NCBI GenBank assembly: GCA_950097015.1
Contig: CATNEN010000003.1
Span: forward strand, 13,373,001 to 13,437,000
Length of the DNA: 64,000 nucleotides
DNA from: Macrostomum hystrix
Lineage: Eukaryota; Platyhelminthes; Macrostomidae
Direction: 5' to 3'
Shown here: piece by piece, positions 42,501-52,619 of the stretch
How the letters are laid out: each line of letters starts with the position of its first letter
Position numbering within the stretch: the first letter of the stretch is position 1
Program-made: the position numbers and the translations under genes
The notes under the pieces: generated by a model
What the model saw: only the letters and a program-made list of their open reading frames with translations
Told to the model about the DNA's origin: nothing
Database searches by the model: none

Positions 42501-45500
42501 GCTTGTCAGTTTGCTAGGCACTAACTGTCTATGCGGGGTTAGCGTTTAGCTAGGAATTGGTTGCTAGGGTGGGGGGCAGGACGGAGGTCCTAACCTTTTA
42601 AAGGTGTGCATCGGAAACTTTTCTAAACCCCCTTCTTGTACAAGCGTCGAATCGTCGAAAAAATCTAACGCAGGTTTTCGTGTTCGCAGCGTGTGCCTGA
42701 TTTCCAACCCCGACATTGGGTACGACCAAGTGAAAGAAAGAAAGAAGATAGTTACTAAAATGTTGCATAGCTTCTTGTCTGTCCCTTTCGCAACTGGGGA
42801 AATAATATCCTATGCTGTTGTGTTGGCCAGCTAGCCGGGCAATTTTCTAACCCTGCAAAATGTTCCTCGCGTCTTCTGTTGTTAGTAATAAAGTTTCATA
42901 TTTAGGGCTACGTGTCAATCTACATGTCTGGATCAGTCTTTTCACCCTCTCCTTCTCTCCCTCACTCTCTCACCCTCTCCCTCTCTCCCTCACTCTCTCA
43001 CCCTCTCCCTTTCTCCCTCACTCTCTCACCCTCTCCTTCTCTCCCTCACTCTCTCACCCTCTCCTTCTCTCCCTCACTCTCTCACCCTCTCCCTTTCTCC
43101 CTCACTCTCTCACCCTCTCCCTTTCTCCCTCACTCTCTCACCCTCTCCTTCTCTCCCTCACTCTCTCACCCTCTCCTTCTCTCCCTCACCCTCTCCTTCT
43201 CTCCCTCACTCTCTCACCCTCTCCTTCTCTCCCTCACTCTCTCACCCTCTCCCTTTCTCACTCACTCTCTCACCCTCTCCTTCTCTCCCTCACTCTCTCA
43301 CCCTCTCCTTCTCTCCCTCACTCTCTCACCCTCTCCTTCTCTCCCTCACTCTCTCACCCTCTCCTTCTCTCCGTCACTCTCTCACCCTCTCCTTCTCTCC
43401 CTCACCCTCTCCTTCTCTCCGTCACTCTCTCACCCTCTCCTTCTCTCCGTCACTCTCTCACCCTCTCCTTCTCTCCGTCACTCTCTCACCCTCTCCTTCT
43501 CTCCGTCACTCTCTCACCCTCTCCTTCTCTCCCTCACCCTCACCATCTCTCCCTCACCCTCTCCCTCTCTCCCTCTCTCTCTCACCCTCTCCTTCTTTCC
43601 CTCACCCTCTCTCTCCCTGATACTCACTAAATCTCACCCTTTCCTCATTCAGAATCAAACTAGCTTATTTACTTTTAAATTACACCCTTTTTCCACCTTT
43701 TTGATATCGACTGCTGTACTTTTACTCTCTAGCTCTCCCTTCGTCATTCTCTTGCCTCTTCTCTTACTCGCCTCTCAGTGCGTCCAAGATCTGTATTGTA
43801 TTGTAAAATATGGTTTAATCGTGACCTCGTTAACTCGCAGATCACGAACAAAAAACATCACTTGCCTCCCCAAAAAATTTCAGACAAATCGGCCTCCCAA
43901 AACAGTGCCCACGACCAGCCCATAGACAGGATGCTGCTTGATATGTCTCAAAGTGATTCCTGCCTTTTGTTAGGCCAACAGAAGTTGCCGCAGCACAGGC
44001 AGCAGGACGACTTCGCAGAATTAGTCAGAAAGCCGGACAGACAACGCGCCGAACAAAACGGACCGCCCAGCTTGGAGGAGGCCACGGCGGCTACTACGCC
44101 GACACCGCCGCCAACGGCCGCTTCGAATGACGGCGGATATTCGGCAGACGACAGCGAGTCAGGCGTCGGCGTAGCGGTCGGCGGCGCCTGTCACAGACTG
44201 TTGACAATGTCTCCGCCCGCTACTAGAGATCGCTACAGGCTGGTTGTTGAACTGGAGACTTCAGTTGCCGCGTCGGATTTAGAACTAAAGAAGAAGTCAA
44301 CAGGTTAGTACTAACTGAGATTCGAACTCTCGACCTCAGTCCTGTGTATCATTATCCCAAAGTGAAACAATGCAAACAGTGTCTCGCTGAATGATACAAT
44401 TTTTTTCAAGCGGTTAACGGCCAACCTCTAATGCACAGTGAGAGTGTACACTGCCTGACGATGAAAAATTCTGGGCAGATGTACACACCTGTGTGAGCGG
44501 GTCTAGTGCCACCAAATGATGTGCCATTGCCCGCAGCCCTCCTGCAATTATCATTAATTTTATTATTATCTGTCATCGAACCCTCGACCTCCAAGACGTG
44601 TGTCCAAGGCTCTAACTTAATTACTAATTAATTACACCTGCCCTAATTAATAAGAGACAAATTGTTCCAGTGGAGTCAGGAATCGAACCCCCGACCTTAA
44701 ACTACCAGGCTACAACCCCCCGCCTGAGTCTGTAAGAAGTGATTATGAAAGGAAGGATTCTGACTATAATACGGTGCTATTAAATAGTTTTTTTTCTTCC
44801 TACTCAGGTGTTACCATAGCAACGGGTAGTTCAGCACGCTCGACAAACGCGACCGAGGCGGCTACGCCGGCATCGTCAAGAACAACCACCTGGCGAAGGT
44901 TAAAATCTAGCGCCGGTAATAGGCTAGCATCCTGGAGGGCTCTGAACGAAATTGCCACCCGACCCAATCCTTTAATGGCCACCTCGCTGCGATTTGACAT
45001 CGGCGACAACATTGAATCTGACGAACAACAGAAGCCTTGGTCTGAGCGAGCCCAGTACTCTGGCACACTGCTCGAACTATTTCAAAGATCTCGACGTCAG
45101 AGTACTGGCTCCTCCGGCTCCCTTCTGTCTGTTGCTGCCGCCGCAGCCGCCGCCGCCGCCGCCGTAAATACGTCCTCATCCGCTTCGTCGACACCAGCAA
45201 TGTCGCATCGGCACAATGTAGCCTGCCAATTCCCAGCGCCAGCCGCGCCACCACAGTCCAAATCTTGCAGAACCAATCAGAATCATCAGAAGAGTCAACG
45301 AATCGGCGGCCCGCTACCGCGCGGCTTAGCCTTCCTTCGCGATCCGTTGCCGCCTCCGCAGCCAGGCGATACAAGCGACTCGGGCATTGACACGCCCGGA
45401 GCTGTCGGAAAAACCGCCGCTCATTCCACCTTGGTCTGCAGGAACTGCGGCTGCCGCCAGCAGCAGCAGCAGCAGCAGCAGCGTTCTTTGAAATCCTGCC

Positions 45501-48113
45501 TGCTGCCTGTAGTGGGTCCCATTGACGATGCTGTCAATCAGGACGCCGACATTGATTCTATAACAACATCGTCTTCGTCGTCTTGCTCCGTTGTGGATGT
45601 CGAAACTGCCACCGCCGCTGCCGCCGCCGCCGCTGCTGCCGCATCTGAATTCGAAGGATTTCGTGCCAAGAAGTCCGTATCGTTTTGTGACCGACCTCCG
45701 TCGGCTCCAGCCTCGGCGCCTACTGGTCGACGATCGCGGAAGTCGTCAGCTGCCGGATTGGGCTCCCCCGCAGCCGCCGGTGCCGCCAGAGCTCGAATTC
45801 AAAGGCCGCTCAGTTTGCAATTGAACGATTTGACAACGAATGTTATACCGAAACAGGTTTGTAGCATTAATATCAGAAATTTAGTGTGGTTTTCTAAGGG
45901 ATCTTGCAGCCTAGTGAATAGAGCTTAGGACTACTCTGACTGAGAGGTCGGATGTTCGAATCTAACCCCAAGGGAAGCAATTTATGACCTTGAGCATGTG
46001 GCCTAATTAATATCTAATGACACGCCATTTAACCAAGCTGTAAAATGTCTTCCTGCATGCGCTGATTAGAATTCTTATCTGTCTAGCCTATATGTATAGA
46101 AAAAGCCAAAACTACTGACAAACAGGTGGGCCTCTACGGCGGCGACAGCGACAGTCCGCCGCTGCTATTCCACGGCTCACCGCCGGAGTCCCCAAGGGCC
46201 GTTGGCGAAAAATCGCATCGTCAGCGCCTTCAGACTCTTGTTAGCGACGCCATTCGCGGAGTCAACGATCTTCTACTTGCAGTAGCATCGGGCACCGATT
46301 CTCAATCAGCCGCCGCTCGTCGCCTGTGTCCGCCTCTGCACGGCTTATTATCCGACGAATTGTTGGCAGCTTCGGCAACGTCGGGTAATGCTAGTGGAGC
46401 TTCCGGTTCGTCAACTGCCGGAGTGTCCTCTCCGGTTGGACCTGTGGTGCCCGCTGTTACGGCAAGCAGTCGACTAGCATTTGGCGTGGTCAAAAACCGA
46501 TCACACCTGTGGCAGATGATTGAAGAATCCTGCAAGCCTGGTTTGTTTTCAATTGTGTTGCCTATATGTTGCGAAAACTATCATTTTATAAGCAGTGGTA
46601 GAAATCGTTGGAAATCATTTAACAAATGATTTGTAAATCGTTAATTAAAATAATATCGATCTTATTTTATTAACTTCTTTATTGCTAGTTAGAAAGTAAA
46701 GCTCTAAATTTTTGTTATAAAAGTAAAATACACTATTAAAAAACATTCTTCTTTACAGGCCCTTACAACACGTTGTTTAGCGAAGCGCTTCGCTCAGTTC
46801 GCAGCGTCAGCGGCCTATCGCTTGAGCGTCTGAAGTTTAACGCTTTCGTCATGGCCTGTCTGAAGTGAGCCATATTTTTATCGATTTTTTCTAGCCAGAT
46901 TTCCTACCCCTCCTAACAGTGTACGTCTATGTACATGCAAACCTCCTCTCTCGTCTAGCTAAATTTCTTTCTCTAGGCTAGTCTAATTTCCTATCCTTGT
47001 CCAGAGTGTACATCTAGACCTCTTCAGTCGCTCACTTTCTTTCCCTAGGCTAGCCTGATTTCATTCGCCTGCGTAGCGTACATTCAAACCCCCAATCTCA
47101 CCCTCTATCTCGCTCAATTTATTTTTCTAGGCTAGCCTGATTTCCTACCCCTGCCCACAGTGTACATTAAACTCCCCGCAATCTCGCTCAATTTCTTTCC
47201 CTAGGCTAGCCTGATTTCCTACCCCTGCCCACAGTGTACATTTAAACTCCCCGCAATCTCGCTCAATTTCTTTTTTTAGGCTAGCCTGATTTCCTACCTC
47301 TGTCCACAGTGTACATTAAACCCCTCCGCAATCTCGCTCAATTTCTTTCCCTAGGCTAGCCTGACTTCATACCCCTTTCCCCACAATGTACATTTAAATA
47401 GCACAGTTTTCTTAACCCAGAAAGCACCGCAGCTAATCAATTCGCACCTCCCTCCCTGTTACGTCAGCACGCGCATCCTTCTCAGCTGGCTAGTTGAAGT
47501 GGCTCGCAACGAGGCCCTTCTAAAGCGCTATTATAGACAGACGGCATTTATGCGCGGTTGTCACAATCGCTACTGCGAATTATTCGCCGATTTAACAACA
47601 GCACTCGAGCTACTACTGTCGCAGGGATTCAATTTCGATTTGACATCGCCCGGTGGTGAGACAACAGCGTCTGGCGCAGGCGCAGGCGCCGCCTCCTCTA
47701 ACGCTTCACCGCAGCAGCAGCAGCAGCCGCCGCCAGTTGTGCCTACCAGACGATTGATATCCGCCGCGCCAACCTCCCAGCAGGCGTTGAAGGTCACTCG
47801 AGTGGCCGGTCTAAGACCGACACCTGCGACGCCAAACCCGAATACTCCGCAGACAACGCCAAGATCAACGCCTGGCAGCTCGACCGCAATCGCTGCTGCC
47901 AGCGTTGCGACGCCTTCGCCACCGCCAACAGCCAAGTCGACTAGAACTCGTGGAATTCGTTCCACCTTGTCTGGCCTGATGCGCAGAAATGGCAGCCACA
48001 ATGTCGCGACTGTTGGCAATCCGGCAACGATGAATTCTAACTCCAGCGCGGTTGGACAATCTAGATTGGTTAAGACTGCGACTAGCTCCGATGGTAGACG
48101 AAAGGCCACTTGA
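39518..48113 (+). CDS. RUN-domain protein, RUSC1/RUSC2-like
   Basis: Six coding exons, 39518-39863, 43884-44303, 44808-45856, 46126-46540, 46759-46864 and 47468-48113, all GT-AG with consistent phases, total 993 residues. Exons 1-3 encode a long disordered region with Gln, Ala, Ser and Pro runs, a short Cys pair (LVCRNCGC) and a Lys/Ser segment FRAKKSVSFCD. Residues about 720-837 form a RUN domain split over three exons: SHLWQMIEESCKPG | PYNTLFSEALRSV ... LKFNAFVMACLN | TRILLSWLVEVARNEALL ... FNFDL. The LWxxIExS(C)KPGP start and ALLxRYYR block resemble RUSC1/2, adaptors in vesicle transport and signalling. RUN domains usually bind small GTPases. A 155-residue Ser/Thr/Pro tail follows; the SH3 domain of vertebrate RUSC proteins is absent. 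The true start may be upstream or the ATG at 39575, because the ATG at 39518 lies in repeat sequence. AATAAA at 48261. Confidence 0.82.
39945..41905. repeat. 2-kb array of a 31-32-bp repeat with IR-1-like palindromes (RUN gene intron 1)
   Basis: About 60 copies of a unit containing GGGGTCAATGACCTCTGTAG and TGTATTTTATT. Many copies contain GGTCAATGACC or GGTCAGTGACC, a perfect inverted repeat of the nuclear-receptor half-site GGTCA with one-base spacing. Variants (TGACTT, GTGAAATTTAATT) follow a higher-order pattern: a block is repeated with an offset of 789 bp (markers CTGTTAG at 40618 and 41407, TTTGATT at 40691 and 41480). Confidence 0.95.
41906..42935. other. Rest of RUN gene intron 1, left part
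   Basis: Short open frames only. Nothing recognised. Confidence 0.5.
42936..43625. repeat. CT-rich 28-bp tandem repeat
   Basis: Polypyrimidine array with a basic 28-bp unit (CTCACTCTCTCACCCTCTCC plus TTCTCTCC) and shortened units. It lies about 250 bp upstream of the exon 2 acceptor of the RUN gene. Long Ser/Leu/Pro open frames through it are artefacts. Confidence 0.92.
44312..44735. mobile_element. Mixed SINE fragments (RUN gene intron 2)
   Basis: Three pieces. About 44312-44345 is a reverse tRNA-like B-box region (GAGATTCGAACTCTCGACC). About 44411-44565 is a forward, internally deleted copy of the abundant SINE (CACTGCCTGACGATGA, CACACCTGTGTGAGCGGG, CCCGCAGCCCTCCTGCAA). About 44575-44735 contains two further reverse tRNA-like heads, one around GGAATCGAACCCCCGACC, belonging to the second SINE group. 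This is a landing site for several SINEs in succession. Confidence 0.65.
45898..46085 (+). mobile_element. tRNA-headed SINE of the second group (RUN gene intron 3)
   Basis: A head resembling a tRNA (CTTGCAGCCTAGTGAATAG, then GGTCGGATGTTCGAATC as B box), followed by TGACCTTGAGCATGTGGC, which aligns with the CCTGAGCAAG core of the copy at 22205-22395. The ends are approximate. Confidence 0.6.
46890..47400. repeat. 74-bp tandem repeat (RUN gene intron 5)
   Basis: About six imperfect copies of a 74-bp unit containing CTAGGCTAGCCTGATTTCCT, CAGTGTACATT and CCGCAATCTCGCTCAATTTC. It ends about 70 bp before the acceptor of the last coding exon. Confidence 0.9.
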
Positions 48114-48289
48114 ATTTCATTGCATATACATATATGTATGTATAACATATATCTATACGAGTTTTATTGAAGATCTATTTTTGATGTTCATTGATTTCAT
48201 AAGATTTATGTTGGTTTTTTCTCTGCATAGTATCAAAAATATGTATTTCAAGGGTTTTGAAATAAAAATTTTTATTACATTTCCGTAGA

Positions 48290-48720
48290 AAATATCCTAA
48301 AAAGGCAATAAAACAGAGATTTCCCAGTGAGTTTCCATAAAATTTCCAACGTAATCCCCAATAAGATTTCCCTGGGAATTCCCCAATAGATTTCCGAGGG
48401 AATTCCCAAATAGATTTCCGAAGGAATTCCCAAATATATTTCCGAGGGAATTCCCAATTAGATTTACCTGGGAATTCCCAATTAGATTTCCCAGGGAATT
48501 CCCAGTTATATTTTCCAGAGAACTCCTAACTATATTTCTCAGGGAATTCCTAATTAAAGTTTCCAGAGAATTCCTAATTCGTTTTCATCAGGAAATCCCC
48601 ATTAGGATTTATAAAAATAATTCCCAATGGAATTTTTTTATTATGACTTTTGTCGAGATTCCCGACAGAATTCCTAAACAGATTTCACAATAGAAATTCC
48701 CAATGACATAACGAAAAAGG
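48290..48720. repeat. 24-bp repeat with GGGAATTCCC palindromes, downstream of the RUN gene
   Basis: About 17 degenerate copies of a 24-bp unit (GGGAATTCCCAATTAGATTT). Five copies carry an exact GGGAATTCCC, a palindrome that fits the Rel/NF-kB site consensus. The array starts within about 30 bp of the putative polyadenylation signal of the RUN gene. Confidence 0.85.
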
Positions 48721-49309
48721 AAAAAGAGTTAATAGTTATCAAAAGTATTTTAGACTAATCGAATAACTGTTTCGCATATTATCGCATTTTTGCATTACGA
48801 ATTTCAGTCTCCTGCAATACTATTCCTATAGTACTTGTAGTAGTGTTGCTCATTTGCTGAATTATTTATATCTGCTGATAGCACTACTGAGATAGGTGCT
48901 GAAAACTTGATGTTCAAAACTGTTGATTAATAAAATAAAAAGTCATTTTTTTGTCTGATCAAGCCACTTTGTTTTATTTAGCTTGCGATTGGCCTATGTT
49001 TTCGACTAGTCATTTATTATTGCCTCACTGTTTAATTACGTAGCGCGCGCTGTCTGCTTATTATTATTATAGTCACTTTGTTACCGCTGCTTACGGATAT
49101 TATTCATACGTATTTAATTAGATGATATTTTTTGTCTTTCTATGTTTCATTGTTCATTTTGCTTTGCTACCACTGCTTCATGCGAACACGAGGTTTATGT
49201 TTATGGCCTAACTAGATTGTTATATTTTGGTTTCGTTCGTTTGTTTACAACCGCATCATGCAAGTAGTTCACTGATTGCATCCGTGACCTCTCAGTCTCT
49301 TTAAGCACC
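48721..49309. other. AT-rich intergenic sequence
   Basis: Nothing recognised. Confidence 0.5.
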
Positions 49310-49870
49310 TTGTCTCCCCCATATCATCTCCCACCTGTCTCATCTCCCTCCTGTCTCATCTCTCCCGTCTCATCTCTCCCCTGTCTCATCTCTCCCCTGT
49401 CTCATCTCTCTCCTGTCTCATCTCTCCCCTGTCTCATCTCTCTCCTGTCTCATCTCTCCCCTGTCTCATCTCTCCCCTGTCTCATCTTTCCCCTGTCTCA
49501 TCTCTCCCCTGTCTCATCTCTCTCCTGTCTCATCTCTTCCCTGTCTCATCTCTCCCCTGTCTCATCTCTCTCTCTCCTGTCTCATCTCTCCCCTGTTTCA
49601 TCTCTCTCCTGTCTCATCTCTCCCCTGTTTCATCTCTCTCCTGTCTCATCTCTCCCCTGTTTCATCTCTCTCCTGTCTCATCTCTCCCTGTCTCATCTCT
49701 CCCCTGTTTCATCTCTCTCCTGTCTCATCTCTCCCCTGTTTTATCTCTCCCCTGTCTCATCTTTCCCCTGTCTCATCTCTTCCCTGTCTCATCTCTCCCC
49801 TGTCTCATCTCTCCCCTGTCTCATCTCTCCCCTGTCTCATCTCTCGTCTGTCTCATCTCTCGTCTGTCAA
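49310..49870. repeat. 16-bp minisatellite, inverted relative of 10145-10440
   Basis: About 34 copies of CTCATCTCTCCCCTGT, the reverse complement of a rotation of the GAGATGAGACAGGGGA unit found in the ENT intron. The 205-residue frame is a repeat artefact. Confidence 0.95.
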
Positions 49871-49879
49871 TCCGGCACG

Positions 49880-51185
49880 CTGTTGTCTCGTCGCTCCGGT
49901 TTCGTCTCTTTGTCCCGCTTGGCATAAAAGTTTGCCGATCGCTATTGTATTGAAGTGTAATTAAGCAGTTTTGCTTATCGATATGCAAAAGTTTTGGGTC
50001 ATTTATTAGCTTCGCAATGCCTGTATTCCTTTGTCATGCTAAATCAATCGATCACTTATTTGTTTTAGCTTTTTCGCTTCCATGAAATCATTGAGCTTTC
50101 AATAAAACTGCTTGTTCTTTTATCTATATTATTTAGTAATTTTTTCTCCTCACGAAATGATATTTTTAATAAATTGGACATGAATTTTTATGTCGAATTT
50201 ATCTACATAAAGCAATCTTCTATGTTACTCTCTATGTCTCTCTAGCATTGTGACATTGAGTCATTGTGACACGGTATTAAAAAATGTGTTTTTCCCCAGG
50301 TCTTTCCAAATCTAAACTTCATTAATAGTTCCCAGTCTTAGCAAGTAGTGTAAGAGAAAATGCTTTGCGTTATTTATTATCCAAGTCTAATTTAGGAAAA
50401 TGTATCTTTAAACAGTAGTTTTCAATTCCTAGTCAAACCTAGCATCAATTAAGTAATTGTTCCCCAACTTCTGAACAAGGCATATTAGATTTCATTGGCT
50501 TTTTGGTGAAAATTTCCAATTTCCTTTCCGTTTGACTGTATATTTTAATGCTTAAATCAGGTTTGCTAGTACTTGTCATTAAAGTTGCTTTCGACACCCT
50601 GAGAGGAGACAACATACAAATTAATAAAGTCAGTATTACTCTCGTTCTACACACGCTGTGTGCAGTCAGTTGCACTTATTATTATTATATGCCATGCTGG
50701 GCAAGTTGCTGCTAACAAATTGCTTATCAATAAAGCTTTTACTGTCTTCTTCTGTCTTTGTAAACCTAGAATTTAGTTGATTTCAATTAAGCCACATCTA
50801 CACGTGTAAGTTGGTGTCGAGTCAAGGTCATAAGTTCGATTCCGCGGCGTCTTAGGTCTGCAACACACATAAAAATATATTTAGCTTTTGTAATGATCTA
50901 AAAGCGATGGTTGGCTTATATAATAGCAGACAAATTGCATAATTCCAAAGTCGAAATCTAAATGACAAAAAATGTAAACTGTATAGACAGAAAGCAAACA
51001 AAATTGCTGTGCAGAAACAGTGAACACGTTGGTAAAAAAAGCTATTGCAAGCACTAACTTAGATCATGCTACTTGTAGTAGGGTAATCTTGCGAAAATAC
51101 TATATTACAGGCAAAATGAGGTCGAGTAACACTTAAGGGGGTAGAATTGATATAAATATGATAAAAGTGCATTGACAACGATTAT
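49880..51185. other. Intergenic, with one SINE scrap
   Basis: AT-rich. A fragment at about 50815-50855 (AAGTTCGATTCCGCGGCG) matches the B-box part of the abundant SINE. Otherwise nothing. Confidence 0.45.
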
Positions 51186-51189
51186 AAAA

Positions 51190-51325
51190 ACTGCCTGACG
51201 ATGAGGGACAGATTTACACACCTGTGTGTGCGTGTGTGCTCAGGAGTCAGCGGGAAGGGCAGAATTGCCTCCTCGCTGGCTGCGGGTCTAGTGTCACCAA
51301 ATAATGCGTCATTGGCCCATACAAA
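51190..51325 (+). mobile_element. SINE 3' half
   Basis: Starts CTGCCTGACGATGAGGGACA and runs through CAGGAGTCAGCGGGAAGGGC and CTGCGGGTCTAGTGTCACCA; 5' truncated. It lies just beyond the 3' end of the two-exon gene at 51376-52600. Confidence 0.85.
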
Positions 51326-51375
51326 AAGTTCAATTAAAAGACTAATAATGTCAATTAGAAGCCGAGTATTCTCTA

Positions 51376-52600
51376 TTACAAAGAGGTCAGCAATTTCGGA
51401 TCTTCAATCATAGATTTTATCTTCTCTATCAGTTGGCCCTGAATGAGGTCGGTCAAGCGTTGACGCTCCTCGGTAGCCAATCGCCTAGCTAATCGCTTCA
51501 GTTTTCTCGCTGATGTTCTGTTGCCTTCACAGCTGATTTGCGGCTTGTGAAACAACGGCTGCTCGACTAGGCCCGATTGGTCCGTCAGCAGAGCGATTCT
51601 CTTATCGGCGAAGTCGCCTTCGAGGCTCAGACGCAGACGGATTTGGTCACAGGCGACGATAATGGTTGCTGGAGGCAGGGAGACGCAACCGTAGTCCAGG
51701 TGTGACTCGGCATCAAATCTGGCCTCTAGAGGACCGGCGCTGAAATCGAAGGTGGCAGTGAAGCTGCTCCCGTCGACGACTACCTGGAGTGATCGAGATG
51801 GATTTTCCTTTTTAGTTTTTTAGATCTTTAAGAAACGGGAAATAGGCAAATATATATATTAGAAAGGAGCATCGATTTACTAAATACTAAAATCCCCAAA
51901 CTTAACGATCCCTAAACTTCACAATCCCCAAACTTCACGATCCCCAAACTTCACGAACCCCAAACTTCACGATCCCCAAACTACACGATCCCGCAGCTTC
52001 ACAAACCCCAAACTTCAAGATCCCCAAGCTTCACAATCCCCAAACTTCACGAACCCCAAACTTCACGAACCCCAAGCTTCAATATCCCCAAGCTTCAATA
52101 TCCCCAAGCTTCAAGATCCCCAAGCTTCAGGATCCCCAAGATTCACGATCCATAAACTCTGGTCATAAAGGACTAGCTTTGTTAATAGCTCGTAAATAGA
52201 AAATTATGACTGTGAATTTCAAAAAACAATGAGCAAACAATGAACCTTGATGTCGTCTCGCGCGCAGGCCATGCTAGCTAGACCCTTAGCCTGGCTGTCA
52301 TTCAACAGCGCTTCAGCTTTCAATTCGCAGCACTTCGACGGTAAAATGCAGCAGCCAAAAATTGGTACAGAAAAATCGACCGAACGTCCCGAAGGACCAT
52401 TGAATGGGTCTAGATCGGCGTTGCGAATCTGCTCATTCAGTCGAGTAACGAGGCGTTGAGCCAGCGAAGTCACTCGGTCCTGGGTCAGCTGGCCAGCCAT
52501 CTGGCCCGCTGCCTTGTTGGCAGCCTGCTTTGCCGCCTCCTTCATGGCGGCGAAGTTGCTCAACTGGTTCTGCGGGATTTTATGCTGGGAATTGTGCAAT
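51376..52600 (-). CDS. Unrecognised protein, last two exons (possible TULIP-like fold)
   Basis: Exons 52600-52246 and 51783-51376, joined in phase 0 across a 462-bp intron, encode 253 residues to TAA at 51376. The upstream exon opens after an acceptor (CATCAAACAG) in the middle of a codon, so a 5' exon is expected beyond the 30-bp array; alternatively translation starts at the Met of FAAMKEAAKQAANKA. The protein has an Ala/Gln-rich amphipathic N-terminal helix (MKEAAKQAANKAAGQMAGQL), a segment RLNEQIRNADLDPFNGPSG, a beta-rich middle with two CC pairs (FGCCILPSKCCELKAEALL), and a basic helical C-terminus (KKLKRLARRLATEERQRL). Helix, LDPF-type motif, long beta region and terminal helices recall secreted lipid-binding TULIP proteins, but I saw no decisive signature and no signal peptide. 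Function unknown. The intron holds a 16-bp tandem repeat. Confidence 0.6.
51890..52165. repeat. 16-bp tandem repeat in the intron of the gene at 51376-52600
   Basis: About 17 copies of CCCCAAACTTCACGAT and variants (CCCCAAGCTTCAAGAT), not related to the GAGATGAGAC family. Confidence 0.92.
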
Positions 52601-52619
52601 CTGTTTGATGATTAATAAA

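Noticed and set aside
42860-43925. 256- and 337-residue Ser/Leu/Pro proteins
   Set aside because: They arise from the CT-rich 28-bp repeat; only the last part past the acceptor at 43883 belongs to a real exon.
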